From: Rhodohalobacter sp. 614A
GTDB lineage: Bacteria; Bacteroidota; Rhodothermia; Balneolales; Balneolaceae
Length of the DNA: 64,000 nt
Assembly (NCBI RefSeq): GCF_021462415.1
Contig: NZ_JAKEDS010000001.1
Span: 716,273-780,272 of the forward strand
Reading direction: 5' to 3'
The notes under the pieces are model-generated. The model was not told the origin of the DNA. It saw only the letters and a list, made by a program, of their open reading frames with translations, and searched no databases. Position 1 is the first letter of the stretch. Each line of letters starts with the position of its first letter. A program made the translations under genes and the position numbers. This document shows positions 35,948-44,674 of this stretch, piece after piece.

Positions 35948-36649
35948 TTACGGTGAGAAGAGGATTCGATATTCCGTCTCATCAGAAAGGTTCAATTCTA
36001 CACCACTCTCTTCCAGCATATTGATACTGATGGATTCGTTCGAATCCGTAAAAATCAGCGAACCAGAAATATCTTCGATTTCAATATCCCAGCTCAGGTT
36101 TATTGAATCAGAATCACCCGGGTTGATAAGGACCGTCCATTCCGCTGAATTGGTGTAAGGATTCCTGAAATCATGCAGGAGCTGGCGGTCACTGTTTTCA
36201 AACCAAGCGTATAGAACGTCATCCGGCGGCGGCGGCGGGCCTTCCAAATCGAGATCCGTATCAAATCCGTCGGTAGCGCCCCACATCTGCCCAAACGAAA
36301 GTTCAGAGATCACTTCGCCATCATCCACCCGTAAATCAATTTGATATTCGTTTCCGGCGAGGACAAAATTAGCATTCACCTGCATGTTTTCAGTCAGTGT
36401 AATATTCAAAGGATTTTCATCCGATTGGATATCGCCCGACCAGTTGGAAAATCGCCAGTTTTCGTTGGCAAGGGCAACGAGTTCCACCTGCTGATTCTCC
36501 GAACCTTGCCCCGAAACCAAAACGCTTCCCGCAGTTGAGGGAAGCACACTCGCCGAAATGGTGGGCAATTCATCCCCTTCCTGGAGAACATTACATCCCG
36601 CAAACAGAAGAAAAAGAAATACCAGACTACCTTTTTTAAACACTTTCAT
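35948..36649 (-). CDS. Lipoprotein with one bacterial-repeat Ig-like domain
   Basis: A 233-residue lipoprotein (FLLFAGC lipobox). Residues 30-110 form one Ig-like repeat with FSNWSGD and VNANF, the same module as in the phosphoesterase lipoprotein at 6073. The C-terminal 120 residues (WGATDGFDTD, IEDISGSLIFTD) have no recognisable family. The ATG at 36649 is chosen because it lies 4 bp after the upstream BspA-like gene and begins a proper signal peptide (MKVFKKGSLVFLF). Longer frames overlap that gene. It is probably cotranscribed with the large surface protein. Confidence 0.82.
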   Translation of the reverse strand: MKVFKKGSLVFLFLLFAGCNVLQEGDELPTISASVLPSTAGSVLVSGQGSENQQVELVALANENWRFSNWSGDIQSDENPLNITLTENMQVNANFVLAGNEYQIDLRVDDGEVISELSFGQMWGATDGFDTDLDLEGPPPPPDDVLYAWFENSDRQLLHDFRNPYTNSAEWTVLINPGDSDSINLSWDIEIEDISGSLIFTDSNESISINMLEESGVELNLSDETEYRILFSP

Positions 36650-36653
36650 GAGC

Positions 36654-39600
36654 TTATTTGATGAGTGTAATTTTTTGAATCTGGGGTACATCTCCGGCTA
36701 TAAATCGTACAAAATACATGCCGGACGAAAATTGCCGGGCATCAAATTGAACCCTGTAATTACCGGAAGCCTGCAATTCGTTTGCCAATATCTGCACTCT
36801 CCTTCCGGCTACATCAAACACTTCAATATTCACATGAACCTGCTCATGTAACTGGTATTGAATGGTTGTGGAAGGATTGAAAGGGTTCGGATAATTGGGC
36901 AGCAGTTTATGATCTGTGATCACTTCATCCATACTGATTTTTGCCAGCTCAACCCGGTCGTATTTCTTCTCAATCTGAATTGATTTTCCGGGAAGCAGGT
37001 CCACTGACCTTTCAACACCATCATCAAACAGAATGAATCTCCATGTGAACTCCGGTGCCGGCTCCAAACCATAAATACTGACACTTATCGGGTATTCATC
37101 TGATTGTATAGCTATCAACTCATTGTCATTGTTCACAAGATTTAAATTCCTGCTGGTTCGAATATCCAAAGCACCGCCCGGCGCAATTGGCGGAAGCATA
37201 TACTGCATTTCCTTCTCGTGATTTACAGACTCCTCTTCAATCCACAATTTTCTTTTTTGATGGAGTCTCGAAAACTCAATCCATTTATTTGGCGAACGAT
37301 CCGTCTTCTGATGTTGAGCTACCACTACTTTCTCTTGAAAAGCGTTACTTGATGGAATCATTTCTAATTCTATGACTCCGTCACTTTCTGCATAGATCCA
37401 GTAACCTTCATTAGGATTCAGAATCTCTGCCTGTTCATAACCACTTCCTGAAAAACCAAATACAGGCGTTGAAGTGAGGATCTCTGATTCATCAATAATG
37501 TTATTCACAGAAACGGGAGCAGAAAGACTGCCAATTAAATTCCAACCTTCCTGAAGTTGAATAGTGGAACTTGTTAAACCCGAACCAGTGATCGGTAAAA
37601 CTTCGGCATCAAATGTTTTCGATTTGATCCAGTACCCGCGAGTCGGCTCCAATTCTGATGACTGCTGGTAGTGGTTATTGAATGAAAATAAGGTGGCATT
37701 CTCGTGATTTGGAATCGCAGTGCCTATGGGGTTACTCACCAGCTTCCATTGAGAATTATCAGCAACAATCGCGCTGTTGTAGAAACTCACTACATCCGAT
37801 AAATCTCCCTCAATGCCTTCTGAATTGACAGCAGATACAGCGTAAAAACTTGTCGTCCCTCCCGGGTTCGTGTCGGTGTATTGAAATGTTCCTCCCGCAA
37901 CCTGCGCAATCTGATTCAAACTTGCAGATGCAGCTCCTCTGTAAATCAAAAACCCTGTAATATAATCGCCGCCGCCGGATTGCCATGCAAGTTGTACACT
38001 GTTTTCGTCACCATCTAATCCGGTAATAACGGGGGGGTCAGGAATTGGATCCGGTGCTTTTTCAAAGGTAATCTTTGGCTGATCTTGCAGCGTAACACCC
38101 GAAACCGTTACAACCACGGATACAGTTTCCGCTGTATTATTTGTCACCTCTCCTTGGTACAATCCAGGTTCTGTTTCTTTCAATGGAGAGACAATCCCAT
38201 TCCCTGAAATCTTGATGCTGAACTCACTAAGGTCTAAACCGATAATCATTTGGTTTTCCGTATCCCTGAGAATAATGAAAATGACAGATGCATCTTCTCC
38301 ATCGGCAAGGTGTGGAGTCGTTGCGGTCACTTCAGAATTGAACGCATCGACAAACTGCCCCGGTGCTTCAAACAAAATTTTCACCTGGTCATCCAGCAAA
38401 ACACCTTGTGCCGAGATACTCAAACCGACTATACCTGCCGTATTACTGACAACGAAAAATGTATACACGCCGGGTTTTTTCGTTTCTGAAACATCCGAGA
38501 TCTCAGCCGTTCCCTTTATTTCAATTTTGAAATCATTGGATGTAAAACCGCTGATGAGTTCTTTCTCTGCATCCCGAAGTATGATGGTAACCGTAGACGC
38601 ATCCACTCCATCGGCGAGATGTGGAGAGGTGAAAGAAACGTCAGAAAGTGACGGATCGGCAACCACTTCCGGCACTTCAAATACAACGGATTCCTGATCA
38701 GAAAGGGTAATTCCTTTTGCAGTTACACCCAGAACAACCGTTCCAGGTTCCGAACTTGTCAGATTGAAGAAATAGATACCTGGTTTTTCAGATTCAGTGA
38801 CTTCGCTTGGCGTTGCATCTCCTTTCAGGGAGATCTGGAAATCTGCATTTGTCAATCCGGCAACGGGCTCTCCTTCAATATCTACAAGATTGATCCTGAT
38901 GGTGGAGGCATCCGCGCTGTTTGCAATATGCGGCGAAGAAGCAGTCATACTCGATTTTTCTCCATCCACAATCTGAACAGGGGTCTGAAAATCTATCTCT
39001 GGCTTGTCGGTCAGTTCTACTCCGCCAGCTGTAATTTCAACCGTCACGAGCTCATCAGATGTATCCGTTACTGTAAAACTGTATGTGCCGGGTGTATCTG
39101 TTTCAGCGATTTCTGAAGCTACGGCGCTGCCACTCAAATCAATCAAAAAATCCGGCAGCGAATATCCTGATATAGGGTCGTCCGCCTCGTCTTTCAGCAC
39201 AATTGTTACGGTTGATATATCAATCCCATCGGCAATATGCGGAGTTGTGGCTGTGACTTCTGAGTTTGAAGCGGACACCACCTGAACCGGCGTTTCAAAA
39301 TTAATAGTTGGCTTATCATTCAGTTCAATACCATTCGCTGTGATACTAACTTCTACCATTTCTTCAACGGAGTTTGTAACGGTAAAGGAATAGGTTCCTG
39401 CGGTACTGGTTTCGCTGATGGTGGATGCATCCGCACTGCCGGTTATTTCAACCAGGAAGTCAGGTGAAGAGTAGCCAATGACAGGGTCATCATCCTCATC
39501 TCGCAATACAACGGTTACGGTGGATTCGTCAACTCCGTCTGCAGAATGAGGTGAAGTTACGGTGACGACCGAATTTTCAGCGTCCACAATTTGTGGAGCG

Positions 39601-42600
39601 GAATTAAAATTGATGGCCGGTTTGTCATCGAGTTCTGTGCCATTCGCTGTAATGGATATTGTGACAACCTCTTCCACAGTATTGGTTACTGTAAAGCTGT
39701 ATGTGCCCGGTGTTCCGGTTTCTGTAATCTCAGCAGCTGTAGCGCTTCCGCTTAAATCAATCGAAAAATCTCCAGACGAATATCCGCTTATGGGATCATC
39801 TTCTTCATCTCGCAAGACAATCGTTACAGTTGATTGATCAGATCCGTCAGCCGTATGCGGGCTCGTAGCGGTTACTTCTGAATCGGATGCATCCACAACC
39901 TGAGGCAGAGCTTCAAAATCGATTATCGGTTCATCATCCAGTTCTGTGCCATCGGCGGTAACTGTGACCGTGACGATTTCTTCTGCTGTATCTGTTACGG
40001 TAAAAGTGTATGTACCGGCTGTGCCCGACTCTGTAACCGCAGAAGCTGAAGCACTTCCGGTCAGTTCAACCGAAAAATTTCCATCGGTAAATCCAGTAAT
40101 CGGGTCGTCTTCCTCATCACGTAATACAATAGTTATAGTCGATTCATCCACTCCATCGGCTGTATGAGGAGTTGTGGCGGTAACTTCCGAATTCGAAGCA
40201 CTCACAACCTGAGGAGAAACGCAATCACCCGCAAGAGCATCACCGTCAATTGACCAGCCGTGATTATTGATCAGGTTATTTCTTGCGGCTTCTGCGCAGT
40301 AGGTAAGGCCGGCGGCTCCAAGAGTCAGATTCTCAGGCCCGCCATTTCCTTCAACCAATACGGACCATGCTTCAAGCAACAGATCATAATTTTCCCTGGA
40401 AAGGCCGGAATTATCAAATAAATTGATCATATCATTGCCAAAACTTCCGGTTACTCCGGTGATGTCCCAGCCGCTTAAATCCTGGTTAAAGCTCGTGGCA
40501 TTCTCGAACGTTCCACCACTCACGCCATCGAACTCTCCCATATTTGTCACATTGCTTACATCCCAATCGCCAATATCCTGGTTAAATGAGGTAGCATTCA
40601 TAAACATGCCTGAGAGGTCCGTTACACTGCTCATATCCCAACCCTCGCCTGAACCTGAATTATACCCGATATACTGATTAAAACTTTCAGCCCGGGCAAA
40701 CATTTGCCTCATGTTCTCTACACCGCTAACATTCCAGCCACCGATATCCTGATTAAATGACGTGGCATGTTGAAACATCTGTTGCATGTTGGTCACATTA
40801 TCCACATCCCAATTGCTGATATCCCCATTAAAAGCACTTGTCTCATCAAGTTTCCCCTGGAACATTCGCCGCATTGTTTCAATATTGGAAACATCCCAGT
40901 GATTCAGGTCACTATTCAGCTTCACAGCCTCTCCAAACATCCCTTCAAGCGAAGTTACATTGGTGAGGTCCGGCGCATCCGTTGCGTTAATCTCAAGATT
41001 CACAGCCCCGTAAAAAGCAAACACCATTGAACTCCATTCAATATCACCCCATTGTTCAATAGACATAAGTTCCTCTTTTTCTGAATCCGGATAATCAAAA
41101 TTGGCAAAATGGATCCGGGGAAAGTCTTCGTAAATTTCAACACGGTAGATTCCCGATTCAGGTACGGAAATGGTAACATCACCGGTATTTTCGAGCAGAG
41201 TGCCATTCACATTGCTATCATCCTCCTTTTCCCAGTAGACGGCATAATTGTAGCCCGACCCCGAAGTTGGGATTTCGATGCTTGTATCATCCGTATCCCA
41301 AATAGTAATGAAGGGATCCATACCAGAAATGCTGCAACCCGTGGCGATAGAATCCCCGTTAATCGTCCAGGAATTGGGTGCGTCAATCAGTATCTGCCGA
41401 TCGGCTTCGCTGTAACAATACTGCAGTCCATCGGCACCAAGTTCTACATTGCCCTGTACGGTTTGGCCCGCCCATCCTGAGAGAATGTTGTCATAATTCT
41501 CAACAGAAATCCCGCTGTTATCCAGCATAAATTCCATCAGAATCACATTTGAAATATCCCACATCCCAATATCCCGGTTAAAATTTGAAGCGCCCCGAAA
41601 CATCGATTCCATCTTCTCTACATTTCCGGTTTCCCAATCGTCAAGAATTTGGTTGAAACTGGATGCCCCCCAAAACATGTTCGCCATGTTCTCAACACCC
41701 GATACATCCCATTGATTGAAACTACTGTTGATGGATGATGCATCCTGGAACATGGAATAAAGCGAAACGACATTGGTAAGATCAGGCGAATCCGGCGCAT
41801 TGATTTCGAGATTGGATGCACCATAAAAAGCGAATTCCATCTCATCCCACATAATTTCTCCCCATGCTTCAACCGACAGAATCTTCTCTTTGTCGCCGGA
41901 ATTGTTGAAATAGATCCGAGGAAAATCACCCCTGATTTCTACAGTATAAGTACCGGCTGTGCTGTAGGTGTGCTCAATAAAATGTGAGGTATTTGTTCCC
42001 GGATTCAGTGTATAAGATTCATCCAAGCCATCGCCCCAATCAATCGTAAAATCATATCCGTTTCCAAATAAAGGAATTCGAATTTGGTTGCTGTTTGAAT
42101 CTCCCGGATTGGAGGTATTCCAAACGGTTGTGAATGGATCCGTAATAACCGGGCAACTGGCAGCAAGAGCATCTCCATTAATTGTCCAGCCTTTATCGAT
42201 GAGGGTAGTCCGGGCTGATTCTGCACAATATTCCACGCCATCCGCTCCGAGAGTAATGCCGGAATTCACATCCTGAGTGGCCCAGCCTGTCAAAATACCG
42301 TCGTAATTGGGACGTGAGAGAGCCGTGTTATCAAACATATAAGTCATCGTGTTGGGACTTTCCACACTCTCTACATTCCAGCTCCCAAGATTCTGATCAA
42401 ATGAAGACGCCTCATAAAACATCCTGTACATTGATGAAACGTTACCTGTATCCCAGCCGCTGATATCCTGGTTAAATGCAGTCGCGCCGCTGAACATGCT
42501 GTTCATATTTTCAACTTTTTCAGGTATCCAGCCGGTAATATTTCCGTTGAATGATTGTGTATTTTGAAACATACTTGCCATAGTCGTCACTTCAGAAACA

Positions 42601-43607
42601 TCCCAGTCATTGAGATCCTGGTTAAAATCATCAACCGAATTAAACATTCCCCCCATATCTGTTACGGATGACACTTTCCAGCCACTGATGTCTCCATTAA
42701 ATTTATCCGCATTTTGAAACATCCCGCCCATGTTCCAGACATTTGAGACGTCCCATCCTTCGCCCGTTCCAGAATCGTATCCAATATCCTGGTTAAATAC
42801 GCTGGCTCCGTTAAACATTCGACTCATACTCTCCACACCCGAAACATCCCACTCACTGATATCCTGGTTAAAAGAACTTGCATTCTGGAACATCTCAATC
42901 ATTCCGTTTCCCGTTACCCCAGATACATCCCAACCGCCGATATCCTGATTAAATGCATCGGCGTTGCTAAACATTTCACTCATGTTTGACACAGCATACA
43001 CGGTCCAGTCACTGATGTCTCCGTTAAATGATATTGCCCCGTTGAACAAACTGCTCATATCTTCAACATTGGATACATTCCAGTTATTCAAATCAGAATT
43101 TATAGCCCGTGCGCTCTCGAACATTCTTGCCATTGAAGTGACATTGCTCAAATCCGGCGCATCCGTTGCATTGATCTCGAGGTACTGGGCACCTCGAAAA
43201 GCGTTCTCCATACTGGTCCACTCGATGTCTCCCCACTGTTCTACAGATAGAATTTTCCGGCGGTCTCCTGTTCCTGCAAAAAATATTCTGGGGAACTCTC
43301 CGCTAATCTCCACCCGATAAATTCCCGGGTCCGGAAACTGAATGGTAAAAAATGGAGATGTAAATGTTTCGGTGCCATTCACGCTTGAATTTGTAGTGTC
43401 CTCCCAATAAACTGTGAAGTTGTACGACTCGCCGTTTGCATGGGGAATCGTGATCTCATCATTCGCTGTGAATCCGGAATTTTCAGTATTCCAGATTGTG
43501 ATGAAATTACCCGGATCTCCCGGAGTAATAGACGACTGCGCCTGTACACCCGATGCGGAAAGAATAACCGCAACCACTATTAATATGAATACTCGAAATT
43601 GCTTCAT
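36654..43607 (-). CDS. Giant BspA-like surface protein with T9SS sorting domain
   Basis: A 2,317-residue exported protein with a signal peptide ending VQAQ. Three cassettes (about residues 33-490, 490-760, 760-1130) each begin with an Ig/PKD-like segment (FITIW or FTTVW). Each then carries DUF285/BspA-type repeats (WDVSNVTNM, MFQNATSFNQDI) and ends with a Cys-containing cap (GADGVEYCAESAR type). Seven invasin-like Ig domains (Big_1 type, ADGVDEST, LRDEEDDPI) of about 102 residues follow (1132-1850), then one Fn3 domain and two WKLVSNP/GWNLIGSL segments. The C-terminal type A T9SS domain (NYPNPFNPST, VAGRRVQIL, GMYFVRFIAG) is at about 2235-2317. BspA-type proteins bind host or surface ligands. 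An adhesin role is inferred; the ligand is unknown. Confidence 0.9.
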   Translation of the reverse strand: MKQFRVFILIVVAVILSASGVQAQSSITPGDPGNFITIWNTENSGFTANDEITIPHANGESYNFTVYWEDTTNSSVNGTETFTSPFFTIQFPDPGIYRVEISGEFPRIFFAGTGDRRKILSVEQWGDIEWTSMENAFRGAQYLEINATDAPDLSNVTSMARMFESARAINSDLNNWNVSNVEDMSSLFNGAISFNGDISDWTVYAVSNMSEMFSNADAFNQDIGGWDVSGVTGNGMIEMFQNASSFNQDISEWDVSGVESMSRMFNGASVFNQDIGYDSGTGEGWDVSNVWNMGGMFQNADKFNGDISGWKVSSVTDMGGMFNSVDDFNQDLNDWDVSEVTTMASMFQNTQSFNGNITGWIPEKVENMNSMFSGATAFNQDISGWDTGNVSSMYRMFYEASSFDQNLGSWNVESVESPNTMTYMFDNTALSRPNYDGILTGWATQDVNSGITLGADGVEYCAESARTTLIDKGWTINGDALAASCPVITDPFTTVWNTSNPGDSNSNQIRIPLFGNGYDFTIDWGDGLDESYTLNPGTNTSHFIEHTYSTAGTYTVEIRGDFPRIYFNNSGDKEKILSVEAWGEIMWDEMEFAFYGASNLEINAPDSPDLTNVVSLYSMFQDASSINSSFNQWDVSGVENMANMFWGASSFNQILDDWETGNVEKMESMFRGASNFNRDIGMWDISNVILMEFMLDNSGISVENYDNILSGWAGQTVQGNVELGADGLQYCYSEADRQILIDAPNSWTINGDSIATGCSISGMDPFITIWDTDDTSIEIPTSGSGYNYAVYWEKEDDSNVNGTLLENTGDVTISVPESGIYRVEIYEDFPRIHFANFDYPDSEKEELMSIEQWGDIEWSSMVFAFYGAVNLEINATDAPDLTNVTSLEGMFGEAVKLNSDLNHWDVSNIETMRRMFQGKLDETSAFNGDISNWDVDNVTNMQQMFQHATSFNQDIGGWNVSGVENMRQMFARAESFNQYIGYNSGSGEGWDMSSVTDLSGMFMNATSFNQDIGDWDVSNVTNMGEFDGVSGGTFENATSFNQDLSGWDITGVTGSFGNDMINLFDNSGLSRENYDLLLEAWSVLVEGNGGPENLTLGAAGLTYCAEAARNNLINNHGWSIDGDALAGDCVSPQVVSASNSEVTATTPHTADGVDESTITIVLRDEEDDPITGFTDGNFSVELTGSASASAVTESGTAGTYTFTVTDTAEEIVTVTVTADGTELDDEPIIDFEALPQVVDASDSEVTATSPHTADGSDQSTVTIVLRDEEDDPISGYSSGDFSIDLSGSATAAEITETGTPGTYSFTVTNTVEEVVTISITANGTELDDKPAINFNSAPQIVDAENSVVTVTSPHSADGVDESTVTVVLRDEDDDPVIGYSSPDFLVEITGSADASTISETSTAGTYSFTVTNSVEEMVEVSITANGIELNDKPTINFETPVQVVSASNSEVTATTPHIADGIDISTVTIVLKDEADDPISGYSLPDFLIDLSGSAVASEIAETDTPGTYSFTVTDTSDELVTVEITAGGVELTDKPEIDFQTPVQIVDGEKSSMTASSPHIANSADASTIRINLVDIEGEPVAGLTNADFQISLKGDATPSEVTESEKPGIYFFNLTSSEPGTVVLGVTAKGITLSDQESVVFEVPEVVADPSLSDVSFTSPHLADGVDASTVTIILRDAEKELISGFTSNDFKIEIKGTAEISDVSETKKPGVYTFFVVSNTAGIVGLSISAQGVLLDDQVKILFEAPGQFVDAFNSEVTATTPHLADGEDASVIFIILRDTENQMIIGLDLSEFSIKISGNGIVSPLKETEPGLYQGEVTNNTAETVSVVVTVSGVTLQDQPKITFEKAPDPIPDPPVITGLDGDENSVQLAWQSGGGDYITGFLIYRGAASASLNQIAQVAGGTFQYTDTNPGGTTSFYAVSAVNSEGIEGDLSDVVSFYNSAIVADNSQWKLVSNPIGTAIPNHENATLFSFNNHYQQSSELEPTRGYWIKSKTFDAEVLPITGSGLTSSTIQLQEGWNLIGSLSAPVSVNNIIDESEILTSTPVFGFSGSGYEQAEILNPNEGYWIYAESDGVIELEMIPSSNAFQEKVVVAQHQKTDRSPNKWIEFSRLHQKRKLWIEEESVNHEKEMQYMLPPIAPGGALDIRTSRNLNLVNNDNELIAIQSDEYPISVSIYGLEPAPEFTWRFILFDDGVERSVDLLPGKSIQIEKKYDRVELAKISMDEVITDHKLLPNYPNPFNPSTTIQYQLHEQVHVNIEVFDVAGRRVQILANELQASGNYRVQFDARQFSSGMYFVRFIAGDVPQIQKITLIK
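38065..40210 (-). repeat. Seven tandem invasin-like Ig domain repeats
   Basis: About 306 bp per unit, seven units, inside the surface-protein gene. Each encodes a variant of ASNSEVTATTPHTADG, then a TIVLRDEEDDPI strand pair, then TAGTYTFTVT and VTADG. The units are related but not identical, so the array is old rather than a recent expansion. Confidence 0.85.
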
Positions 43608-43722
43608 GTCTGTCGGTTCATTACTGCCTCTTGCAGAGATTAGATAAATCACTCTGTTAGTATTGCGAAGGAAAGAGGGGAATCACGACATGGTGAGGTG
43701 TGAAATTTTGGTGAGATATTAA

Positions 43723-43806
43723 ACCTGACAGCACCTACTGGATCTGTCAGCGTTGATCTTTTTGCGTTGATCCTGACGCTGACAGGAGCTTCGCACGCTG
43801 TCAGGT
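43723..43806 (-). repeat. REP palindrome beside the transposase remnant, copy 1
   Basis: 84 bp with outer inverted ends ACCTGACAGC/GCTGTCAGGT and inner CTGTCAGCG/CGCTGACAG arms. It is in the same orientation as copy 2, with identical ends. Only the loop (after GCGTTGAT) differs. Confidence 0.88.
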
Positions 43807-43823
43807 CGCTTAATTATTGCTAT

Positions 43824-44461
43824 TTATTCTCCAAAAGAGACTCTTTCGGGAATATTCTTTAACCTGAATTCTTCATGAGCTTGTTTGAAATTTTCCAATC
43901 CTCCAAACCTTGTTATTACCTCATCAACTTCAGTAAATGATTCCCGCTTTGACATAATATTATGAAAAGACGAATAGGGATAGTTAGAGTAGTTTTTTAC
44001 AATATTATGATGAATTGGATTTCGATGTATATAACAAATCAGGTTCAAAAAATTAGATTCATCGATAATTCTTATTCTTTTAAACGGGCCCTCAATTAAA
44101 GTACCGGATCGATTTTCTTTTTATTTATATATCTGGTATAGCTATTCATCAAATGACTTATCTGTTTTGATGCGTTAAATGGTTTCTTTTCAGGACATAT
44201 TTTTCCATGATAAACCCCGCTTTCAAATTTGTGTTTATTACTCTTGAAAAAACTTACCTGTTCGTCAATTTTTTTCACTCTAATGAGGCAATGAAAGTGG
44301 TTTTATATCAGGCACCAGGCAAACGTTTCGATAGCTGGACTTAAATAATACTCGTACTTTTTCAGGAAAATCCGATAATCACTTTTGTCAAAAAATAATT
44401 TATTTCTTCCGGCGCCTCTGTTGTAAATATGATAGTAGCATCCCTCTTTCAATGCTTCCAT
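43824..44461 (-). pseudogene. REP-associated tyrosine transposase (RAYT), inactivated
   Basis: Y1/TnpA_REP-type transposase. The readable parts join as MEALKEGCYYHIYNRGAGRN, then FFDKSDYRIFLKKY, FAWCLI, a stop codon where the family has Pro, and NHFHCLIRVKKIDEQ (HFH is the HUH-type metal motif). Next comes ISHLMNSYTRYINK with the catalytic Tyr region. A one-base frameshift follows near 44110, and then TLIEGPFKRIRIIDESNFLN and LICYIHRNPIHHNIV complete the C-terminus. The internal stop and the frameshift make it non-functional. It lies exactly between two REP copies, as active RAYTs do. The likely role in the past was mobilising or maintaining REP palindromes. Confidence 0.88.
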
Positions 44462-44553
44462 GGCATCTTCAGAATATTGATTTCTTGATGATTACGATTA
44501 TGCAAAATGTAGTGGAAAGCAATAAATCTGACAATTTTTTGTGAAAACAAACA

Positions 44554-44646
44554 ACCTGACAGCACCTACCGGATCTGCCAGCGTTGATTCTTTCCAAGTA
44601 CCGTTTTGTCGACTGACGCTGACAGGAGCTTCGCACGCTGTCAGGT
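44554..44646 (-). repeat. REP palindrome beside the transposase remnant, copy 2
   Basis: 93 bp with the same outer ends as copy 1 (ACCTGACAGC/GCTGTCAGGT) and inner CTGCCAGCG/CGCTGACAG. It is in direct orientation relative to copy 1, so the two flank the transposase remnant as direct repeats. Confidence 0.88.
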
Positions 44647-44674
44647 CACACTTTCCCTTTTTAAAAAGAGATTT

